Part shown: positions 33,071 through 44,269 of the stretch, in pieces
Layout: every line of letters starts with the position of its first letter
Numbering within the stretch: position 1 is the stretch's first letter
Translations under genes and position numbers: made by a program
Notes under the pieces: generated by a model
The model's database searches: none
Seen by the model: the letters and a program-made list of their open reading frames with translations, nothing else
Told to the model about the DNA's origin: nothing
NCBI RefSeq assembly: GCF_023898315.1
Contig: NC_064616.1
Span: 538,461,602 to 538,525,601 of the forward strand
Direction: 5' to 3'
DNA from: Schistocerca nitens
Taxonomy: Eukaryota > Arthropoda > Insecta > Orthoptera > Acrididae
DNA length: 64,000 nucleotides

Positions 33071-35245
33071 GAATGATACAGTAAGTAGCATCGTTGGTGT
33101 AGAGAAACAATTGAATAAGTTGAAAGCAAATAAGTAACCAGGTCCTGATGGAATCCCAGTTCCGTTTTACAGAGAGTACTTGACAGCAATGGTCACTTAC
33201 TTAGCTTGGATTTATCGAGAATCTCTCACCAAGGACAAAGTGTCAAGTCTCATTTCTAACATTATAAATTTCCTTCAGAGGGAAAGGCTTCTTTCCCAAA
33301 ATCATTACTGATTTAGAAAGCATCTCTCGTGCAACGTCCTTTTTCTCACCTAAGATCCTGTGAGCCTTTGATGAAAAGCTTCTGATAGATTCTATATTCT
33401 TAACTTTCTGTAAAACGATTGACGCTGTGCCACACTCCCGACTGCTAACGATGGTATAAGCATGCGAAATAGGTGAGTGGCTTGCAACCTCTTAAGCAAC
33501 AGAACACAGTATGCTGCTCTCGTTGGCGGTTTTTCATCAGAGACAAGCGTACCATCAGGAGTGCAGCTGGGAAATGTGACAGGACAGCTGTTGTTTTCTA
33601 TATACAGGGTGTCCCAGCTATCTTGTCCACCCAAAATATCTCTGGAACAATACCAGCTATTGGAAAACAACTTTCACCGGTATCAATGTAGGGCTGGGGC
33701 CCATGAATGTACATATTTGGAAACATTCTAAAACGAAAGCATATGTGTTTTTTAACACAAACTTATGTTTTTTTAAATGGACCTCCAATATTTTTTCTTC
33801 AGAAATCCCTAGCATGACAAAGCACATACACAATGGCGTTGATTGCATCGCAATATTCCCATTACATCCCGAGATATTGAGACGCGAAGTTGACGCTTGA
33901 ACCACCCGACATGCGCTGCTAGCGCACGTCCTGAGGCTCAGGCGTGAACCCCATGCTACCCGTAATCGCGCAGCAGACCGTATTATTCGTTTCGGACCTC
34001 TTGATAAGTATGGAAGTGTGATTACGCATGTCAATCACATCGCGATTACGGGAAGCATGGGGTTCACGCTTGAGCCTCAGGACGTGCGCTAGCAGCGCAT
34101 GTCGGGTGTTTCAAGCGTCAACTTCGCGTCTTAATATCTCGGGATGTAATGGGAATATTGCAATGCAATCAACGCCATTGTGTATGTGCTTTGTCATGCT
34201 ATGGATTGCTGAAGAAAAAATATAGGAGGTCCATTTAAAAAAACATAAGTTCGTGTTAAAAAACACATATGCTTTCGTTTTAGAATGTTTCCAAATATGT
34301 ACATTCATGGGCCCCAGCCCTACATTGATACCGGTGAAAGTCGTTTTCCATTAGCTGGTATTGTTCCAGAGATATTTTGGGTGGACAAGATAGCTGGGAC
34401 ACCCTGTATATAAATGATCTGGCAGACAGAGGTAAGCCGCAGTCTGCTGCTGTTTACTGATGAGTCTGTGATGTATGGGAAGGTACAATCGTTGAAAGAG
34501 TGTAGGAGGATGCAATATGAGTTGGAAAAAATTTCTAGTTAGTGCAATGAATGGCAGGTAGCTCTAAAAGTAGAAAAATGTAAGTTAATGCAGATGGGTA
34601 GGAAAAACAAACTCATAATGTTCAAATATAGTAATTGTAGTGTGCTGCCTGACACAGTCACATCGACTAAATATCCAAGCATCACGCCGCAAAGCAATAT
34701 GAAACGAAGTAAGCATGCAACAACGGCAGTAGGGGAAGCCAAATTGTCGATCTCGAATTATTGGGTGAGTTTTAGGAAAGTGTGTTTCATCTGTAAAGGA
34801 CACCACAAATAGAGCACTAGTGTAATCCATTCTTGAGTACTTTTGCAGTGTTTGGGATCAGCAACAGATTGGATTAATGGAAGACAGTGAAGCGGACTAC
34901 CAGTATTGTTACTGGTAGGTTCGAGCAACTCATATTATGGAGATGCTTCTGGAGATCAAATGGGAAGCGCTAGAGGGAAGGTGATGCTCTTTTGGAAGAG
35001 TACTATTGAGAAATTTAAAGAACCGGTTTTTGACGTTGACTGCAGAACAATTCTACTGCCACCAACGTACATTTCACGTAAGGACCATGGGGATAAAGTT
35101 AGAAAGACTTGGACTCATATGCATATATATAATAAGTCGTTTTTCCGTCACTCATTTTGCTAATAAAAACAGAAGAGGAAATGACTAGTAGTGGTACAAG
35201 GAACCCTCAGCCATGCACCATATCTTGGCTTGTGGAGTGTGTATG
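33071..35245 (+). pseudogene. Dead non-LTR retrotransposon (LINE), split by a MITE
   Basis: Plus-strand reverse-transcriptase remnants. 33120-33180 gives 'KLKANK*PGPDGIPVPFY' (the 'ASGPDGIP' RT motif with a stop), then 'FRKHLSCN' near 33310, 'SVPSGVQLGN' near 33550 and, beyond the MITE, 'INDLADRGKPQS' near 34410. The 3' part has 'WKSTIEKFKEPVFDVDC' and 'LPPTYISRKDHGDKVRK' (near 34990-35105) and ends in 'TRNPQPCTISWLVECVC' followed by an 'atgtagatgtag' tail at about 35235. It has many stops and frame changes. A Jockey/CR1-like affiliation is likely but not proven. Confidence 0.82.
33605..34406. mobile_element. Palindromic (fold-back) MITE with 366-bp arms
   Basis: TA duplications at 33603-33604 and 34407-34408. 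The arms 33605-33970 and 34041-34406 are both exactly 366 bp and about 97% identical when one is inverted (about 11 differences by eye), around a 70-bp unique centre. The ends 'cagggtgtcccagctatctt' match the CAGGGTG ends of the Tc1/mariner-superfamily element at 29758. It has no coding capacity of its own. It sits inside the LINE reverse-transcriptase remnant. Confidence 0.96.
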
Positions 35246-37610
35246 TAGATGTAGGTACAAAGCACAAATGTTAACTCCATCTCATCATGTTGAATATTCA
35301 AGGGAGTGGTGGTAGTGTGTTGGGGGGGAGGGGGGGGGGAAGGTTTGGTGGTCGTGGGGGACCAATAAGAATGCACAACATGACTCAGAGAGGGGAGTCT
35401 GTCATTTCAAAATCAAAAATTACTTTAATTAAAATTAAACTTTCATAAACAAAACAGGAATGGTGGCAACCATTTTGACTCATAAATTATGGTCATTAAG
35501 GTAATAGTTACGAGATTAGGCTAAAAGCACTTGGAAATTACGTAACGCAAATGTCAACAAAACTGAGAAAAGAAGTTAACCGTTTATTTACATTAGGGTA
35601 GTAAAGTATTTGGTTTATTTACATAAGGACGCTACACTAAGTGGAATACATAACGAGAACAACTACTCTTTGAGCCAGTATGTCTCTGATTCTCAAGATT
35701 GATTTAAGACGCAGTGATTCCACTCCAAAATAAAGGAAGATGTCTGGCGTAGATTAACAAGATGTACTATGTTTGCTATATCTCGATAAATACTTCAGTT
35801 CTTTTTAGCTTATGACTGGTCCACAAAGATAATTTACTGATAGAGTGTTGTTAAAAGTAAGAAAACTAGCGACAAAATTGCCCACCGAGAGATGAAATTT
35901 GATCTCAGTTATTTAAATATACAACAATGTCAATATTTTGCCAAATGCAGCTGACTTAGCTAACCCATTTACACTTACTGATTAGACTATAACTTTTCAT
36001 TCGCCTTCACATGCTTCTTCGGGCTGCGACTAACGATCTTTCCCATCGAATGGAGACAATTACATTATGTTCACGAGTTTTTGCAAGTTTGGTACTCTTC
36101 CAGCAAAAATTACGTTTCTATGCTACTAAATAATCAAGCTAAATTTCTGATTTGCATAGAAAGCAGAAATTTAGTTTGATAACTGCCGTCAACAAACGAT
36201 AGCTCTCATTTTGAGAACGTGGTTGTTTCAGACATTAAGTAAAACGCAATAAAGAATTATTCCCTTTGCTTTAATTAATTCAGAAAATGCCAAGCAGTGG
36301 CTATTGGAAGTATGTTCCTGTTCTATGTAGGATATTGTACAATCTGATAGAATATCATACAGTTTGTGTCAGCTCTGTACGAGCGATTTTCAGTTTTAGC
36401 ATCGCTGTTCTTTTATCGGAACTTCATAATTTTCGAGAGTAACAATGCAGTCGCGAACAGTATCCCATCTCGGTCCATTTGTTCATCTCAGCGCCCTGCT
36501 CTCATCTCAACTTTCTGCCCCCCACCCCGCTCACATTTACTCATGTACACCACACTTACAAGTTTTGTGTACTTTTCTCGTCTGAGTGCTATTAACAGTT
36601 TACGATTACCGATGACTCTTGTTCTTGCATTATATACCCGTTATTCAGAAAGACATATAATTCGCTGTGGTTGTAGTACAGCATCACTGTTTCTTATCAG
36701 AATGATTTACTTCACTGCAGCTCTCTTACACATTAAAATAATTTCATTCTTTAATTAAGCCAATAAACAGAAATATGAAGTGAGCCTCACCATTGGTCAT
36801 TAAGTTTTAAAAATATTTTCAGATTTATTTTCTTCCCATCACCTGGTGGTCTTACTAGCTCAGATTTTAATTTACTTACAATTTACAGCTTTAATTGAGT
36901 GTTGTCTTCGAATGTAGTTTAAAACTCTAACAAGGAGCAATTATGAAGCAGTTTGAATGTAACAAGAGGTATGTAATAAAAAGCACTCTTGTATATGAAG
37001 CTACTTTTCAACACCAGTTTTGTTATTAACTGAAGGGTTATATCATTTATTTACATGTAACAACAACTTAATAAACATTTAAAAAGGTATTTATTATTGC
37101 CTGAAGAATATTTCCTAACAACCTAGACATGAAACTGTTCACAGTTTCCATTATGACGAGTTGTGGCAGTGTTTAGTCAATTTATATTCATCGACAGCTT
37201 ACAAGATTATGTTCGACAGTAGCTGCAGCGAAACTCTTATTTAGATAGAATTTCAAGGAAGTGAATGATTGTATACTTCAGAAATAATTTTAATGCTTTT
37301 TTATTTATTTTTTCTTACATGTACAATACATAAATTTAGTAAACAAAGACATTTTATTTCTATAGGTTTTGTGTGGTGTGTGATGCAAATATTTTGTCAT
37401 TCAATACACTAGCAACTACAAACATCAAGCTTCAAAATATATGTGGTCCTATGGTTCAGTTGGTATCACATAAGAACACTTTTCATGTTGAGAATTGCAA
37501 AACAAACTTAAAATGTTGTCCATACTCATAACTATGGTTCAAAATGCAACAATACACAGAAAATCAACACTTTAAATGCCAACTGTAAATTCAGAGTCAC
37601 CACGAAAATC
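35246..37610. other. No gene recognised
   Basis: 2.4 kb of AT-rich DNA with a poly-G run at about 35322-35341. The 130-codon frame at 36366-36758 has no domain, and its codon use looks random. This is the 3' flank of the mucin-like gene. Confidence 0.5.
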
Positions 37611-37611
37611 C

Positions 37612-37617
37612 TTTATT
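37612..37617 (-). terminator. Possible poly(A) signal of the mucin-like gene
   Basis: AATAAA on the minus strand, about 400 bases beyond the stop codon at 38017. Other AATAAA-like hexamers occur further on, so the true site is uncertain. Confidence 0.35.
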
Positions 37618-38016
37618 TAATAACGCCCTGATAATTATCTCATCAATGCTCAGTGAATTCACGTAATATGTAACAACAGGAACGGAGGGAACTTCGAAAT
37701 TAAATTCATTAACATTTCAAATAAGTCATCAGAAACTACATTCCGTAAATAGACTCTCGAAAATGAAAGCTGCACTACAGTGGACGTGTTCACCAGGACG
37801 TAGTTCAGATCGTAAAACTTGTATGTCCAGTTAACTGTTATCATAGTAAATAATAAATGGTTATCACGAGCTACGCTACACTCATCAAAATTACGAATGC
37901 TGTCACTGACATAACTGACTGTACTGAAATTGTTCAACTAACGGTGGTCGAGTCACTGAAATTAGTTATCACTTGAAGTGTTGACACCAGGTGCCCACAT
38001 ACTTGAGGACACCACA

Positions 38017-40600
38017 CTAATTATTCTCTTCACGAGAGAGCAAATCTCGAAATCTTATAACGGGCTCTTCGGAAGTACAAGCCTGAGATGTGGAAGGTTG
38101 GCCTGCTTCACGAGGTTCAGGAGTGTGAGGAGAAACTGCTGTGCGGTCGCCTCGTCCATGTTTCCTGTAGTATTTGAATCCAATGCTGATCAAAATGAGA
38201 GCTACTACCGCCCCTAAGATGATAGACATTGTCTTGAGCATTCTAATGTGTATTTTGTACAACATTAGTAATTCGGCAGGAGAAGATCCAGTGTATGATG
38301 GATAATGGCTTTTAGTTTTGTTGCCATCCACTGCTTCGTCCTTGGAGATAGTTGTAGTGTCTTGTTTCGCTGTTGTGTTATATGAAGTCTCTTCATTAGT
38401 TGGTGGAGTCGTTGTGACATCTGGCTCGTCACACATCACCGTGCGGTTATCATTAATACCTGCCAGTATTTTGAAAATCGATAGAAATGACATCGTAGAG
38501 TGCTTTTCCTGGTTGGTACCAAGGTTGGTGCCCTTACATTTATTAATTTGCAATGTGATATTATTATCGTTAACAGGCTGTGGGAACGATGGTGTGGTAG
38601 TAGACTCATCTTTATTAGGTTCCGGACTCAAGGTGATATTTGGTCCACCACTGTGCTCTTTAATATTGCCACCATCCGCAGGCACGGTGACTGGCGTTAG
38701 TGGTGACATGGTGGTAAGGTTATCTTCCGGATACACAGCAACTGTGGTGCCAACGGAATCACATTCCTGCTGTGTGCAATTTTCATCATCTGCTTGCTCT
38801 GCAACTGGCACTGATGGTAAAGTGCTGGTTAGCAGAATATCGTGAGATGACGAAGGCATGTTAGTGTCGAGTTCACCAGCCTCTTCCATGAAATTCTTGG
38901 TGCCAGTGGGTGGTGTAAAGTGTTCAGCCGGGGGTGTAGTTGGTTCCATACCGTCATAGTCGGTCTGCAATGTTGTGGCGGTGGATTCAACATTCTTCTG
39001 CGTAAGACCCTCGCCATCGTTAGGAAGCGTCAATAGCTTTACTGGCGAGATGGTGGTCATTCCAACACCATGAGCTGACGAGGCAGGTATAGCGCTGAAA
39101 TCATCATCCTGCTCACTGGGCTTCTCAGTAACAGTGCGGTGTATGAAGTCAACATGCTGTGGTGTGGTGCTCACTTCAGCATCATTTTCGCTCTCGAATG
39201 CTGCAGTGGTGTTTTCTCCTTTTTGCTGCGTGTCACTCACATTGTTATTTGAAATGGTGAACAACTTTGTTGGGGAGGTGGTAGTAGTCACGATTTCTTG
39301 AGCTGACGAGACCGTGGTAGTCTTGAAATCATTGTCCTGCACTGTGGAATTCTTGGTAATAGTGCGCAGTATGAAATCATCATACTGTGGTGTGGTGGTC
39401 ACTTTAGCATCATATTCGACCTCGAATGTTGTGGCGGTGGGTTCTCCATTTTGTTGCGTGCCACTCACATCATTATTCGGGACAACAGACAACGTTGATG
39501 GTGAAGTAGCCACTATTCCAGTTTCCTGAGCTGATGATTCAGTAGTAGTGATGAATTTCCCATCGTGTTCATTGGGATTATCAGTACTAGTGTGTGATGT
39601 GATGTGTTCATAGTGAGGTGTGGTTGACCCTGCATCACCATAGTTAGCCTCAAATGTTCCAGCAGTGGTTTCAACATTCTTCTGCTTGAGTCCGTCTTCA
39701 GCACCAAGAACTGATGGTGAGATGGTGGGTGTTCCAGTTTCCTGAGATGACGAGGAAATAGTAGCGTTGAATTCATCAACATCCTCCTTGAAATTATTTG
39801 TATCACTGCGTGGTATGTAGTCCACATCCTGGGTTGTAGTGGTCTCAGCATCATTGTGATTACTGGCTTCAACTTTTGTGCCGTCGGGCTCACCATTCTG
39901 CCACATGACCTCATTTTCATCTGGAGTCATGTATAATGTCAATGGTGATCTCATGGATGTCTCAACATCCTTAGCTGGTGAGTTTCCACCCTGCTCCTTG
40001 AAGTTTTTGATATTAGCAGGAGGTGTGAAGGGCACATATTGGGGAGTGGTGATACCATCTTCATAGTTGTCCTCTAATGTGGTGGTCTGGGATTTGCCAT
40101 TCTGCTGTGCGTGATTCTCAACCTCTCCAGGTGTTGTGAACGACGCTGATGGTGAGATAGTGGGTGCTTGACTATTGGTTTCGGTATGAGGTACGAAGCT
40201 CACGTACGGATCTTCGTAATTTTTACCATCATTACGCTGCATTAACTCTCCTTGTTGCGATGGCAAGGTGTGCACGTGTCCATAATCAGTCCCAGTGTCT
40301 TCCGTATTCTGCTGCAGGAGGTTCTCATTGCCACTCGGTAGTGCAAACGGTGTTGTGGAGGTTGGCTGCAACTCGGGGACCGATGGAACCGCTGTAGCGT
40401 CATTTGCGTCAGTCTTTTCATCATCACCGAGCTTCAGGGACCCTGTAAAAGCGCCAGTAGTCGATCTGTTTTGGATACTCGTTGGCGGTGTAGGAGTAGA
40501 TTCACCGCTCTCAGGCGCAGAATTCCCGTTACTAACAAGACTTGTGAAATGTGACATCATCATGTAACCTTCATCTTCTTTAGCAGCTGTGGTCATGTCC
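38017..40600 (-). CDS. Exon 3 of the mucin-like gene (repeat ectodomain, membrane span, tail)
   Basis: Starts at 40600 after the acceptor 'ccattgtttcag' and ends at a TAG at 38017-38019. It carries 860 whole codons plus the last base of a split Val codon. The apparent ATG upstream at 40671 lies in intron 2 and is not the start. The repeat units are marked by recurring S-P anchors at residues of about 192, 262, 338, 410, 486, 562 and 639, each preceded by a Ser/Gln-rich segment and followed by 'QQNGE'-like and 'TTTPQ'-like segments. Confidence 0.88.
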
Positions 40601-43457
40601 CTGAAACAATGGAAACAAAAAATTATCAAATTTTGAATTTTTCTGCCTAGACTCTTTTTCTCAGTTAACACAAAAATTAAATAAAAATAATAATTAGATG
40701 TGTTTCAAATGTAGGAGAGCCATAACATAGGGTTACAAAGGCAAAAGCGACACTTACACTTTGCGTTGATCTGTTATCTCTTCTTGGACAGAATCATCTG
40801 TACCTGTCGCATTTTCAGCTGACAGGTGACTTGTTATCGGTAGAGCTGAAACAAAAGAGTGATTATAAATCTAGTGTCCATCAGTGATTTCTGTCCGGGT
40901 AAGCAGATTTGGGACCACTACACAACTAGACAATTTCATAACTGAATCTCTGTGACAGATGCGTTACATTTACTCACAGGTTAGTGTAAAGATACTGAAC
41001 ATAAACAAATATACGACGAAATGAAATAACGATTCGTAGCTGAATGCAGTATCAGAACCCACAAATATTTTTTGAGAAATTTACTACAACTCGTTGGCAT
41101 TTGATACACTGTGTAAGACATTTTAGTCATGAATGAAAAGAGATGCCGCAGACGTGTACCAAGTTCGCTCTGATACCGGACATTAATATTTTGTAGTAGT
41201 TTTTCGAAGAATGTTAGTTATTTCGCCAGCATGCACATCGAATCACAAGCCAACTGTATGGGTAGGTGCATTATCGTCTTGGAAAATTGTGTCATTGTTT
41301 GAGAAACAAATCGTAGCATTTACTTGTACAACATTATCGCCTAAATCAAATCAGCTACAGAGATAGATGCATATTACACCGCTGTGTGCACTGAAGATAA
41401 ACTTCTTCAACTGTAATAACAAGTGACAGTCGCACAGGGCAACTGATTAAAGATTCAAAACGATCCTGTTTCCTGACAAAAACTTTAATTTTCTTATTAA
41501 CCTTAATTGAAAATATGAAAAATATGTCATAAAATTTATCATTTTTGCCTCCTAGAAATACGAGTCCAATTTCAGATAACAGTTTGATGAAATTTTTCTC
41601 GCAAGTGGCGTTCTTTCGTTGTCACCTTTAATACTGTAGAAAGTAGTTAGCAACAGAGATGATTGAAGCCTTAAGATGCTGATTTATTGACTCCTACACA
41701 CGAAAGTATCTGTAAAAATTCATAACGTACCCCTATGATTAATGATTATTTTAGATTATAAAATCCTGTTAATCATTTGAATATATACATAGTTAAATGC
41801 CGTTTTGCGTTGTTTATAGCAAGAACATTCGACAAACGGTGAAACAAACGCCCAGTACACAATTTCTGTGTCATGTATCCTAAAAAAATGGAATAAGTGG
41901 ACATTACCCATGGGAGGTGTCTATATTGATGTGTCTATACATGCAGAGAAATATACCCAAATCTATATTCTGTTTCCAAACGAGAAACATATTGGTGAAG
42001 CTCTTATTATGCGCGGCATGCGTGAAGAAATTTACGATGTGTGATAAGTGAAAAATAAACAAGCTACGTTGATAACTGGATGGAAAGACGATGCTTATAT
42101 GTGCAACAGAAACATGCAGTGGGAGCTCAAAATAACAATTACGGTTCAACATCGAACAAAGTGCAAGGATTGCACCGTGAAGTTCGCCGAACATGAATCT
42201 CAAGATTGCAGCTGAAGTTACGGGTTGTATCCAAAGCTTATTGGATTTTTATTTAAAGAACAACTGACAGAGTGATTGTGTCAAGTGAAAGTAAGAATTA
42301 AGCTTGTGCTGTAATTCCTGACCCGTGAACAATGTACTAGAACATCAGCAGCGACATTATTCCGCACACGTGGACGATTCACCGTGTTACTGCTGAGAAA
42401 GAAACATGAAAAAGCTATGAGTTGCATAGAGATAGCGAAATATTTTATACATGGTGCCTTCACGTTTCAGAGAGCTCAAAGCCAGTGGAAACGTTAAAGC
42501 GTTTGTTTCGATTGGTGAGTGTGTGTTTCAGATGAGGAGCGAACGTCTGTGGACGTTGACGATAACATGACAACATAGCTGAGAGAAATGAAAGATCGTG
42601 ACATAAACGATTAGGGAAATTAATCATATGCACTTTGAAACGTAATGATGTCACTGAAATTTCCCACACACAACTGCTTTTACTGACAGGTCATATATCA
42701 TGAACGTAACAAGATTTACGAATGAGCGTCGTCTGCGAAACTATTACACATTTCGATTGCACATTTCGAAAAATAACACAAACGCTGGACTACGTTGAGC
42801 ACATAACAAATCAGAACGAGTTGTAGTAGATCGCTGTAATAGTAGACGACAGTGAAACCAAGAGTTAAATAGACACTCAATATAGAAACAGTATATTTAT
42901 ACAGAAAACGGAGTACTGAAATATGTTATCATTGCATCTTTGCATGCTAGATGTAAACCAAACTTTTATGAAATCAATAAGAGAACGTATAATATGATTA
43001 AGAACAGCATACGATGAAAGAGGGCCTGTTAATGTAATTTCAAGATTATTATTGTTGTTGCTATTATTAGTAGGTACGACGATACAGTATCCCTTAATTG
43101 TGAAACGAAAGTGGCAAAGAACCTGTTGGTTCCACTGGGAAGAAAGATTTATCTGAAAAACTGGCCTACCACATTCGAAACACACGAAAACTTTCCAACT
43201 GAGCAACTATTATTTTTCCAGAAATATATTATTTCATAACATGTCAGCACAAAATGAAACAGAGACCAATTATCAACACTCTAAATTAATAAACAACGCA
43301 AAATTGGTAACGAAGTCCGTGATGAAGTAGCATGGTTAGGGAATTTAAACTCACCAACAATATATAGGATGACCGTCAAGCAAGTGATAATCTTCATGCT
43401 GGTAGCCCTAGTTGTCCTCGCGAGCACTCGAAACACTACTCCGGTCACTAGCAAACT
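38017..43457 (-). CDS. Mucin-like type I membrane protein, three exons, 904 residues predicted
   Basis: The one host gene I can support. Exon 1 (43355-43457) encodes MKIITCLTVILYIV plus one base, exon 2 (40758-40845) 88 bases, exon 3 (38017-40600) the rest; both introns are GT-AG and both junction phases keep the frame open. Predicted protein: signal peptide about 1-17; Thr/Ser/Pro/Asn-rich ectodomain to about 830 with many N-x-S/T sites and about eight degenerate units of 70-77 residues from about residue 120 to 690; four Cys in the membrane-proximal part; one membrane span at about 833-853 ('MSIILGAVVALILISIGF'); a 51-residue cytoplasmic tail ending 'RDLLSREENN'. This suggests a heavily glycosylated cell-surface protein, but the ligand and role are unknown and I recognise no named orthologue. 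Low-complexity ectodomains evolve fast, so homology may be hard to see. It looks intact, unlike everything around it. Confidence 0.85.
40601..40757 (-). other. Intron 2 of the mucin-like gene
   Basis: 157 bases with donor 'gtaagt' (minus strand, 40752-40757) and an acceptor preceded by a pyrimidine-rich tract. Confidence 0.85.
40758..40845 (-). CDS. Exon 2 of the mucin-like gene
   Basis: 88 bases on the minus strand. Acceptor 'cttttgtttcag' before 40845, donor 'gtaagt' after 40758. It encodes the split Ala codon, then LPITSHLSAENATGTDDSVQ and EEITDQRK, and two bases of the Val codon completed by exon 3. Too short for an open-frame scan; recognised by its splice sites and perfect phase match on both sides. 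Confidence 0.85.
40846..43354 (-). other. Intron 1 of the mucin-like gene
   Basis: 2.5 kb, AT-rich. Short open frames on both strands show no domains; I see no exon or repeat I can name inside it. Donor is 'gtgagt' at 43349-43354 (minus strand). Confidence 0.75.
43355..43457 (-). CDS. Exon 1 of the mucin-like gene (5' UTR and signal peptide)
   Basis: Coding part 43355-43397 on the minus strand: ATG at 43395-43397, then 14 codons giving a hydrophobic signal peptide and one base of a split codon, followed by a consensus 'gtgagt' donor. Joined to exon 2 it reads ...LYIV-A-LPITSH without a break, which is the main proof of the gene model. The 5' end is set at the predicted initiator. Confidence 0.82.
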
Positions 43458-43491
43458 GAAGCGGCCACCGACCGTGTGGCGCGCTTAAATA
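43455..43491 (-). promoter_or_regulatory. Core promoter of the mucin-like gene
   Basis: Minus strand: TATA-like 'tatttaa' at 43485-43491 and an arthropod initiator 'TCAGT' at 43455-43459, with the A at 43457 as likely start, 34 bases from the TATA start. This gives a 5' UTR of about 60 bases. The surrounding 43440-43700 is notably GC-rich against its AT-rich flanks. Confidence 0.6.
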
Positions 43492-43638
43492 CGTCCCGGA
43501 GCGCTGTGGAGGGGAGGTCTCCGCCTCCCGAATATGTCAGGAAATGGAATGCGAGCTTCGTAACACGTCACCGCTCGCTGCTCAACACCTCGCGCATGCC
43601 TCTGTCAGACGATAACCGTCACTGAGCATTTGATATGA

Positions 43639-43645
43639 TGAGTCA
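43639..43645. promoter_or_regulatory. AP-1-like site upstream of the mucin-like gene
   Basis: TGAGTCA, the consensus for Jun/Fos-type factors, about 180 bases upstream of the predicted start. A 7-mer can occur by chance. Confidence 0.3.
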
Positions 43646-44269
43646 AGGGGCTACGAGAGATAACGCTAGCGGAAGGGAGTGGTTACGGGAAGGGCGGAGG
43701 GGGCACTGCACTGAATCTAAAACCTTTTCTCCAAGTAAACCGAATATGAGATTTTTCAGATGGTGTTCCTTACCTGTTATATTCAGCGACACCTTTGGGT
43801 CTTAATTTTTTATTTATTTGTCCTTTACATGAGGGTATTGATTACCTATTAAAACATTCCAGATTGATCGTCGAGAGTATAAAGGCAAGATGGAATGCTC
43901 TCGATCGTATGTTGAAATATTGCGAGTTTTGAGTCAAAAACACGTTTAATCCATTTTGGTTAATGAGCATTGTCCCACAATTTATAATGAATGTGTGGCA
44001 TCCCAGAATAACGATTTTGCTACGTATGCAAATTACAAATCTGTCTTAACCTCTTCAGTGAACGCTAAATATTTTCTAACAATAGATTTGTGTAGATGGT
44101 ACAGAATGGACGTACAAACATTTCTTGGTGTCCACGCCTCACATAGCTCAATAGCTTAGCGCCCACTGCTTCGCTCGTGTAGACTGTATGTGCTACAGAG
44201 ATGCTTTTTTGTTTATTTTTAATAGAAGTTTTATGTTATGCACAAACTTAAACACCTTCTAAGCTTTTA
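43646..44269. other. Upstream flank of the mucin-like gene; no gene recognised
   Basis: AT-rich from about 43750. The 67-codon frame at 43956-44159 is unsupported. Confidence 0.5.

Noticed and set aside
36366-36758. 130-codon plus-strand frame as a gene
   Set aside because: No recognisable domain and no convincing splice or promoter context.
40601-40671. Apparent N-terminus of the mucin-like protein at 40671
   Set aside because: These codons lie in intron 2; a clear acceptor precedes 40600 and an upstream exon joins there in phase.
43372-43488. Plus-strand frame beginning MTVKQVIIFMLVALVVLA, which also looks like a signal peptide
   Set aside because: It ends soon with no splice donor and no downstream exon. 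The minus-strand reading of the same bases has a consensus donor, a phase match to exon 2 and a promoter.
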